Source: Gibbula magus
Taxonomy: Eukaryota; Mollusca; Gastropoda; Trochida; Trochidae
Reading direction: 5' to 3'
DNA length: 64,000 nt
Assembly (NCBI GenBank): GCA_936450465.1
Contig: OW388293.1
Span: forward strand, 26,479,860-26,543,859
Part shown: in pieces, positions 55,991 through 64,000 of the stretch
Layout of the letters: every line of letters begins with the position of its first letter
Numbering within the stretch: the first letter of the stretch is position 1
The notes under the pieces: generated by a model
What the model saw: only the letters and a program-made list of their open reading frames with translations
What the model was told of the DNA's origin: nothing
The model's database searches: none
Made by a program: the position numbers and the translations under genes

Positions 55991-56564
55991 AAACGTCTTC
56001 AGGTTTTTCTTTAAAATGTCATTACATGAGCTACGGATTTGGAATTACTGAATATCGTCTAGTTGTATCAAGGACAGTGTACGCCTTATTAAATGTTGTG
56101 GTAACTGTTGGATTCCCTCTCTCTCTCTGGGGGTAACAACATGATTTGATGTTGTGGAAATGTACAGAGATAGTGACCCTCGTTTAAATCTCATCCGATG
56201 CAAGTATAACAAACATTCATACATAACATTCATTTAATGAGTACATCAGCGTTAAAGTAAGTTTGTCTTTTCGAAACCTCCGAAGAAAAACCTTTAGTGC
56301 ACAATACATGATGAAACATATCATCGTTATCAATCTTATGATATCACAATGATATGTTCATTTTCTTTTTGCTCATGTTTTTACTTCGTCCTATTAAGTA
56401 CTTTTAATTTGTATAAAGTTCAATTTGTGTAAAATCCATTGTTCATCCATTTCACTCCAAAAACATTCTTTGAAAGACGTGTGATGCAACTTCCCTCGCA
56501 GAGCTCCAGCACGCTTTTCTATTGGAAGCTCTTGTTTCATTCATTGCTGCCGCTGCCAGTCTTA

Positions 56565-56745
56565 TTAAAGCAGACCGTTTCCGAGGAATAAAGGTATACG
56601 AAGTCATATCGTTCGAAGGTTTCTTTCCTTGCAGGAGTGTCCTTGTGGCGATGAATCTATAGAACCAGTTCGCATTCCGATATGAACTATTTTGCAGATT
56701 GTTTACTCGGAACAGGGTTCATTTTAATTTAATTCTAATCAGTTC
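56565..56745. mobile_element. CAGTCTG-family MITE, third copy, truncated
   Basis: gcagaccgtttccgaggaat at the left and tactcggaacagggttcatt at the right, with tcatatcgttcgaaggtttc and gcgatgaatctatagaacc inside, match the copy at 48641-48831. One arm is rearranged. Confidence 0.65.
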
Positions 56746-56768
56746 AATGCATTATCAGCATCTTTATC

Positions 56769-56899
56769 AAAGGAGCAGTCCAGCATATTTTCCACTTTTA
56801 AACTAGAAGGTTTTCCTGCAATTAGTTAACATGGATTTGTTCATTTCTATTATGCAGGCACTTCCACAAAAAAGGTCAAAAATTTGCCGGAGTGCTCCT
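56769..56899. mobile_element. 131-bp MITE, AAAGGAGCA termini
   Basis: AAAGGAGCAGTCCAGCATAT is mirrored by ATTTGCCGGAGTGCTCCTT. The right flank is TTAA; no intact TTAA is seen at the left. Confidence 0.7.
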
Positions 56900-57327
56900 T
56901 TAAGGAGGTTCTTTACCATTGTTTCTGTTTCTGCATCCTCAGTTGTCAGATTCAGATAGGCTTTGTACCCACATAGCCTTGTACCCTTAGTGTACATTTT
57001 CATAACTTTTTAATAACTGTCTAGAAATATGATATTAAAATCATTGTATTATAATTGCGCATTATAAAATTTACTTTATGATAAAGAGTTATATTTTGTT
57101 ATTTTGCTCTACCCTATCGGCTAAAAGAATGGCCTACCAGATATCTTATCAGATTTCGTAAAAACTTTAATTAAAGGAGAATATTTGTAAAGATTTATAT
57201 TCTGTTATAGTAAAATATACTTTAAAAAACGTATTCCCCCGAAAATAATATGGAAAGCCGTGTTTAATTACTAATTACGCGATATAACAACCGCGCCTAC
57301 TGTTGCCTGTGCGCGTATGCATATTTA

Positions 57328-57362
57328 GCAGCTCCGACTATCCGACTAAGTCGGAGCTGCTA
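57328..57362. repeat. Short palindrome agcagctccgact
   Basis: agcagctccgact and agtcggagctgct form 13-bp arms around a short loop, just before the AGGTCA-rich repeat. A half copy, cggagctgct, occurs again at 58871. Confidence 0.85.
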
Positions 57363-57404
57363 TCAGTTTTTGTGCAGTTTCCATCGCCGCCGCCGCCGGC
57401 GCGT

Positions 57405-58690
57405 TTTGTATTGGCTATAACTTTTTTCCAATAAGGTTTTGAGAACTCATATACATAACTTCTAACTTATACCCCTGGGGAATTTTTTTGACATGTTCAC
57501 ATTCAAGGTCAAAGGTCAAGGTCACGAGTTCTGAAATCGCTAAAAAAAATCCTTGTAAACACGATAACTTGAAAAATATTTGTGCTATCAGGCTCTTATT
57601 TGGTGTATATCAACTATGGAGAAAGGCCAAGATTTGAAAAGGTTTTCACTAACATCCGTCAAAGGTCAAGGTCATAGCGAGGTCACAACTTAAGCATGCT
57701 TTTGCGAAAATGTCTTATTTCAACTATTAACACTTTGAATCATTACATGATTGTGATACACAATGAAAAGTGATCACTGATTGTGTGACCTTGAATTTTT
57801 AAGGTCAAGGTCACGACATAGGGTCATGGTCACCAGTTCTGAAATCACTAAATAACTTCTTTCCAATGAGGTATCAACACCTCATACACATAACTTCTTA
57901 CTTATGTCCCTGGTGAATGATTTTGACATGTTCATATTCAAGGTCAAAGGTCAAGGTCACGAGTTCTGAAATCGCTAAAAAAAAATCCTTGTAAACACGA
58001 TAACTTGAAAAATATTTGTGCTATCAGGCTCTTCTTTGGTGTATATCAACTATGGAGAAAGGCTAAGATTTGAAAAGGTTTTCGCTAACATTTGTCAAAG
58101 GTAGAGGTCATAGCGAGGTCACAACCTAAGCATGCTTTTGCGAAAATGTCTTATTTCAACTATTAACACTTTGAATCATTACATGATTGTGATACACAAT
58201 GAAAAGTGATCACTGATTGTGTGACCTTGAATTTTAAAGGTCAAGGTCACGAGATATGGTCATGCTGACCAGTTCTGAAATCACTAAGTAACTTTTTCCC
58301 ATGAAGATATTAACACCTCATATAGATAGCTTAATTTCTTTCTTATACACCTGGTGAATGATTGTGACATGTTCACATTCAAGGTCAAAGGTCAAGGTCA
58401 TGAGTTCTGAAATCACTACAACAATCCTTGTATACATGATAACTTCAAACTTTTTTGTGCTATTAGGCTCTTATTTGGTATATATGAACTATGGATAAAG
58501 ACCAAGATTTGAAAACGTTTTCGCTAAAATCTGTCAAAGGTCAAGGTCACAGTGAGGTCAAAACTTAAACATGCTTTTGTGAATATGCCATATTTTAACT
58601 ATGAACACTTTGAGTCATTGCATGATTGTTATACGCGATGAAAAGTGATCATTGATGGTCAAGGTCAAGGTCATGAGATATTGGTTAAAG
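57405..58690 (+). repeat. ~437-bp tandem repeat, three copies, rich in AGGTCA motifs
   Basis: attcaaggtcaaaggtcaag starts recur at 57501, 57936 and 58377. Each unit also has a second cluster (gtcaaaggtcaaggtcat) and a third (taaggtcaaggtcacg). Non-coding. Confidence 0.94.
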
Positions 58691-59070
58691 CCACGTTAAT
58701 CCTTGGATAAAATTTTGAAAGAAGAAATAGGTTTTAAGAACAAACTTGTGAAAAGTGACCCCAGTGATGATAAGTAATAACTCGAATAATGAACAATTTT
58801 TTTTAAAAAGAATTCCCATTTTATTGATGCTGACGAGAAGGCGGAACAGGGAAAGGCGAGACCCTAGGTTTCGGAGCTGCTCTGCTTTTGCGGTGTCCCG
58901 CAAACGCTAATCTAGTTGCCGGTAGCCTTCGGCTAGTTTAGGCTGTGACGTCAGAGATGCTCTACGGCCCGCTTTGAGTCCTTAGCGCAGTGAAAGGGGA
59001 GGCATTAGAGTAGATGAAAAATCGGTTGAATATGTTGAATTCGGGTAGTTTCGGACTTGATATGGTATAT

Positions 59071-59254
59071 TGTGCAGCGTTGGTGTGCAGTAATTCATCA
59101 AAGTCTGGACAGAAGTTTTTCATATCATATTTTTAATTTTCAAGTGAAAAGACGGATGCAGCGCGGCGAAAGGTTTGGATAGTGCCAAAGAGGAAAGAGG
59201 GACCGAAAACCGTCGGAATCTGTCACTATGTTCAGAGCATTTTGATCCGTTATA
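59071..59254 (+). pseudogene. THAP zinc-finger relic
   Basis: From ATG at 59071 the frame reads MVYCAALVCSNSSKSGQKFF, then a TAA, then SSEKTDAARRKVWIVPKRKE, and in a shifted frame SLCSEHFDP. The C..VCSNS start, the central R..W and the CSEHF.P end are the C2CH THAP signature in order. One in-frame stop and one frameshift disable it. THAP domains occur in P-element and Kolobok transposases and in host regulators; the surrounding TTAA-flanked repeats favour a transposon origin. Confidence 0.82.
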
Positions 59255-59930
59255 TTAAAACAGTTTTATAAATAAGTGATAGTTAGTCTTAGAGTACTCG
59301 TAATTAACAGTCCTTTAATAAGGATATAACTTATAACTTATAATGCCTTCTTATGGGATGTGTCATCCTCGGTTACCCAGAGTTTTATATAATAATGATA
59401 GTCCATCTCTAACGCGCGTATAATTATTTGTCATTGGCTAATAACTGTATTAGATTAATTTCAATTTAATATGGCCAACGTGGCAGCTCAAATGGCATTG
59501 TCAGACACACACAAACTATTTCATGGTTATAAATCATTTGAAAACTATAGTAATATTCAACGCTAAAATGATATCTGTCGCTTATATTACACCCCACCAC
59601 CCCCACTTACTAAATTCTAAATCGCCCCAACTTTTGAACCCTTCCTACGTCTATGTTAGATCCTGTTTTTTTTAATATATTTACTAAAAATGCATTTCCA
59701 CTGATTGTATATGTTCACAATATCATAACAAATGATTATTGCAAAAATAATAAGTTTCAGTGTTCAATCCTTGTGGGTGCTTGGTTTGTGTACTTGTGAT
59801 AGGAGAACACGTAACTGTCTAGCAACTCAAGTTCTAATAAATACTGTCTGCAAGGCAGAACTATAGTAGAAAGCACACGTAGAAAGTGACTCAAAGTCAA
59901 AGCCCCTCCCCCCTCCAACTCGGTTAATAG

Positions 59931-60540
59931 TAAGCCCTGTTTATACGGCAAACGTTTGCATTTGAGTAAATCATTACACATATGAAAATTTGCTCATATG
60001 AGCAAAAATTCGCCGTATATGGACGCATTTGCACAAATGTATATTTTACTACCGTAAGCAAATTTTCACCTAGTCAGCGACGGTTGCATATAGTATTTAA
60101 CAATTCTAGTAACAATTCGTCGTTTACAGACATATATATAGTGACTTCACATCGGTTGAGAAACTATATTAGAGAATTTAGAAATTCTTAATATTGTTTT
60201 TCAAATTCTCTTTATAGGATATATCTCCTTCTTGCACGCGATGAACTTCGAAATCTATCTGACTTATCGATTTTCATTATAATTAGGGCGACAAAGTCAA
60301 ACCAATGTTGACAGATATAATTTAATGTCTTTTATTTAGTTTACATCTAATATATATTAATTGACATGTTTTAGAAATTCTCTATTCATATATTAAAAGA
60401 AATGGAATCCAATTTTCTTAGGCAGAAATTAAACACGCATGAACGCATAGTAAATTTACTTTTACTAACATGCGTATTTTACTACCAAAAGCAAAATTGC
60501 ATATGTGCACTGCAAAGTTCGCCGTATAAACAGGGCTTTA
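59931..60540. mobile_element. 610-bp MITE, AAGCCCTGTTTATACGGC termini
   Basis: taagccctgtttatacggca at the left is mirrored by cgccgtataaacagggcttta at the right (about 20-bp arms). Internal repeats include aaatttgctcatatgagcaa and a second cgccgtatatgg. The frame at 59982-60191 within it is not recognisable. Confidence 0.87.
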
Positions 60541-61391
60541 CACTACGTTATTACAGGCTTCTAATATCGCGAGTTCCTTAGGCCTATTATCGTGTTAGTC
60601 CGGTTTTCGTGACTACCAAATCCCTCACATAGTTATGTGTAGATCTTACTGTCTATCTTACTTGATTACGATTGAACAGTGGTTTGTACGTTAGATCTAA
60701 ATAATAACAATATTTAATATCAATACGTTTTGTAAAGCAAACATGATTTGAATAATCGAGAATCAAGATGGTTCATTTTGTCTTGGCAACTGGTTACTTC
60801 AGCGGTACAGTATATATACGAATAAAGCAGTATAATTTGTAGTAACATATTTTAATTAACTACATATAAGTTGTTGACACCCATGTTATCTACATGTAGA
60901 CAATAACTATTTAATGTATATTCCACTTATTGTGAAATTGTAACGTTAGAGTTTGCCAGTCCCTACGTACGAATCTGTATTTCCAACTCTCTCACTGTTT
61001 ACTTCTGAAAGCTCATCCTTACTTGATTCCTACATGGTGTTCAACTCAATGTTGATTCACAATAGGTTCATACTGATAAGGACGGATGTTATGTATGTCA
61101 GATGGTTGAAAATCAATGCTGCCATCGCTATCCGAGAAAGCCATAACAACAATACGAACGTAGAAAATACACTGTCTCAGAGCGCGGGAGAGCATCTTTG
61201 ACATCATATCACGTGACTGCTGCCAGCCTGATTAACTCTCGGGGATTTCCGGAAAACGACTCGCACCGAAAACGTTTTTTCAACGTTTCTACATAAAATG
61301 TCGCATTTTAATAATTTTTTTGACACACTTTGTCTTAAACAATACTGTTGAACATGTTAAAACAAAGTTTTTCTCTAATATTCTCCTTTAA

Positions 61392-63395
61392 ATGAACAGT
61401 TTAGCAATATTATAGCATTATAAACTTGCAACATTTCTGCATAATTTATTGACATTTCAGAAGTTGCCATGTCATAAAATAATGGCGATTGTTGAATTGA
61501 GACAACAGAATTGTTCAGTTTTCGATCAGTGCTTAATCAGAAAAAAAATTTGAAACAGATTTTCATACAACCACGAGAAACAATACAGACATTCGCATTA
61601 AAGTGGTGATGACGCTACAGATGTACGTCGCGCGAGTGACTGAACTGGAAATAGCGGTCTTCAATGGGTAGGCCTATTGTTTTCATGAATGTTATTGACT
61701 CGAATCACAGTTTTTCCACGATTTCAATGGACTTTCATATTAATTATTGATTCAGCATAACGTGGAAACCACCATTAATTAAATTCAGGAATTATTTCAT
61801 CTTTAATTTTAAGGAAAATCAGGTAGGCGTTTCTTTTGGCCGACAGTGTATAATATATTTTAAGGGCAAAAGGTTTGTGCATATGGAGTAACTGAAAATG
61901 GACAATTTCTCAAAGTTTTTTCCCCATATTATTCAAGTTAGCCATGATACATATGTTTTTGGGGTTAATTTTGTTGTTTGATAGTATTTCTATCAAATAG
62001 GGATTTTGCCAGCAAATTGACATAAATATGAATGTTTAACAGAAAACAATAAAGAAAATGAAAATTTCAATTTGAGGTAAAAAGCTTCAAAATAACAATG
62101 AAATTGCATTTTCGTCTTTCATAAACGTGACACCATAAACCTTTTATTCAAATAAGGCCATAATTATGAAATATGTATATTGTTTTGATGATGGTGTAAA
62201 ATGGTAGTGAAAAATGTAATTAATTTTGTGCACGCCTTCCAACTTTGGGAGCTCATATCTAAAAAGCGAGCACGGTGACCCTTATTTTTTAATAACAGAA
62301 ATGGAGTAAGCATAAGTTTTTCATGTACGTATAAAGTGAAATATTAGCAATTTCTTAAGTATTTTAAAATTGGTAAGGAACCTCCTTAAATGGGTGTAAA
62401 AATCAGTCATGTTAAAAATTCACATCTCGGGTAAAAATAACATTATAATGATCACCGTCTCAAACTTTTACGGAACGATAACTCAACAAAAGGAGATATG
62501 CCACTTTAATAAGAGGTATGATATGCGTTTATAATATTCCATTTTTAAATTCTCGGATTTGGAATATAACGACGAAATGAGAGCTTGTGACATAACGCGC
62601 ACGGCGTGTACATTGTAATAGACGTTGACAAGTTGAACAAGAAATCAATGTTTTATTTTAGTAAAAAGGCATCCGGCGCAGGTACAAAATCAACAAATGA
62701 AATTTATAAATGACAGCGTTGATTGTGGTAAAACAAGGGAATTTCGTACAATCAAGGCATCTTTCACAAAATTTGAGATAGCTATCAAATGCGTTATCTT
62801 GAAGGTTATGGATCATTATTATTAGTTGAACATGGCGGTACTGGCGGCGATATTGAATGAGTGCATCCAGTGATTGATGCTTAGGAAGTATTCTTTAATG
62901 ACATTCGATCTTGAGTTTAGATTTCAATTGTTCATGTCGGGTACTATTGTTGGGCGGGATGCTTCTCCTAATTGAGAACATAAAACGAACATTGATTGTT
63001 TACGGTAACCATTGTGTGATGCCCTGTGGTGTAAAGCAGTAAATGTCACAGGTTAATGAACTCGGGATACCCTTTTGTTGTTTGTAAAGGTACATTACTG
63101 AGTGTCCTATTTGTTAAAATCATTAAATTCATGACATATTATTACGTGTCGTTTTATACTTTGCAATCAATGCTAACAATAACCGGGTGGAGAAACTTTC
63201 CAGGGTCCAGCGAAAATGTAGAAAACAATGACAACGTGATACAATTTGGCGAATATACAACACACAATTTCGGTAGTACCGAGATATAAAACTGTACACT
63301 CTCTGTTTGTCTAACAATGTACGACTTGTTGAGCTTATTAAAATACATATTTAATGTTGTATCGGTCATTATGAACAAATGAAGTTTTTATGCAT
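61392..63395. other. AT-rich DNA, no gene recognised
   Basis: A start-like aacatggcggtactggcggc at 62826-62845 has no open frame of interest behind it. No repeat unit seen other than the TTAA-element end at 62385. Confidence 0.4.
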
Positions 63396-63655
63396 GCATA
63401 GTGTTGTAATGGTAAGAATGATGGCCTCTCATCTCAAAGACCTGGGTTCGAATCCCGGTGGAGGCACCAAACATTTGTGACCAGAGTTTGTTACTGTGTC
63501 GTGTCCTTGGGCAAGACACTCCACCCACATTTGCTCAGTCAAAGATTTAACCCAATTGGTACCTGAAATAACGGTTTTAAATAGCTTCATATTGGACTTC
63601 ATCCAGTAAACCAGGGTACTTTGGTTCGCTCGCTTCACTTTGAAATAGAACCCCT
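63396..63655 (+). mobile_element. Second type of tRNA-derived SINE
   Basis: A tRNA-like 3' half (gacctgggttcgaatcccgg + tggaggcacc) with a weak 5' half (gtgttgtaatggtaagaatg) is followed by gtgtccttgggcaagacact, a core found in many invertebrate SINEs, and a tail to about 63655. Unlike the 9197/49155 family. The minus-strand frame 63429-63638 is a by-product. Confidence 0.8.
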
Positions 63656-64000
63656 GGATTCTTTCTCATGAAAAAGCTTGATACGCTCTAAATATAACTA
63701 CCAATCACATAAAAGTCTATGGTTTTTCTATAGATTCGATCAGCGCTTACTTTTTACACACGCCCCACCCATTGGAGTTTACGTCGACAATAATGGCTGC
63801 CGTTAGTTATGATACCAAGGCTTCATTTTCAGTAGCTAATTGAATTAGTTCCCTTTTTCTGTGTATTTTGTTGATATCATAAACGCATTATAAATTTGTT
63901 ACAACACATTATGAGTCAATTTCTATCATTAAACGTTAACGTTAAATTTATGTTTGATTATGTATTATTAATGTATGCAAATGGTTTAAAAATGCGCGAA

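Larger units (their letters stand above)
57175..61387. mobile_element. Candidate inner 4.2-kb TTAA-flanked segment
   Basis: AGGAGAATATT next to TTAA (57171-57174) has its inverse next to TTAA at 61388-61391. The 11-bp arms are short, so a chance match in AT-rich DNA is possible. aaaaaacgt motifs occur inward from both ends. Confidence 0.35.
56904..62385. mobile_element. Candidate 5.5-kb TTAA element enclosing a THAP relic
   Basis: TTAA followed by GGAGGTTCTTTACCATT at 56900 is mirrored at 62386 by TTAA preceded by the inverse of GGAGGTTCCTTACCAATT. The match exceeds 20 bp with two mismatches when TTAA is included. The interior holds an AGGTCA-rich tandem repeat, a broken THAP exon and a later MITE. 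TTAA target plus THAP is the combination known for Kolobok transposons. The long distance and the lack of transposase keep this tentative. Confidence 0.5.

Noticed and set aside
63411..63470. Functional tRNA gene
   Set aside because: The B-box half is good but the acceptor and D-arm halves do not pair, and a SINE core follows; it is a SINE head.

Overview
The window looks like nuclear DNA from an invertebrate, most likely a mollusc and probably a gastropod. It has spliced genes with GT-AG introns, long AT-rich non-coding stretches, tRNA-derived SINEs whose 3' tails read AACCCCAACTCAC, and many inverted-repeat transposable elements. There is no bacterial gene organisation. The species assignment is inference; no marker gene fixes it.

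Layout: (1) 1-6360 is a ~145-bp satellite array of at least 43-44 units, running off the left edge. (2) 6621-16712 holds nine coding exons (366 codons plus stop) of CCDC83, a coiled-coil protein. Its 5' exons lie left of the window, so the satellite sits inside one of its introns. Its introns carry SINEs, MITEs and a 1.6-kb nested fold-back structure. (3) 16713-23591 holds the 3' UTR, a dispersed element containing satellite-like monomers, and a 244-bp tandem array. (4) 23592-26529 is a TTAA-flanked inverted-repeat element. (5) 27878-32836 holds four exons of a C-type lectin domain protein whose two middle exons do not join in phase. (6) 33-50 kb is mostly repeats: a Tc1 transposase relic, a 364-bp tandem duplication, a TTAA MITE with its empty site elsewhere in the window, a 163-bp array with a trimer higher-order repeat, SINEs, and a MITE with a clean 10-bp target duplication. 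(7) 51594-53886 is a complete three-exon gene for a 231-aa secreted cysteine-rich protein with PAN/Apple-like, EGF-like and PAN-like modules. A 60-bp minisatellite precedes it, and diverged copies of its last coding segment follow it, one of them split by a 1.5-kb TTAA element. (8) 56.8-62.4 kb looks like nested TTAA-flanked elements enclosing a broken THAP zinc-finger exon and a repeat rich in AGGTCA motifs. A SINE sits near the right end.

The three recognisable genes are all on the + strand and show no functional link to each other. The main theme is repeat biology: satellite expansion from a dispersed element, a recurrent TTAA target preference, and dense arrays of nuclear-receptor-like half-sites.
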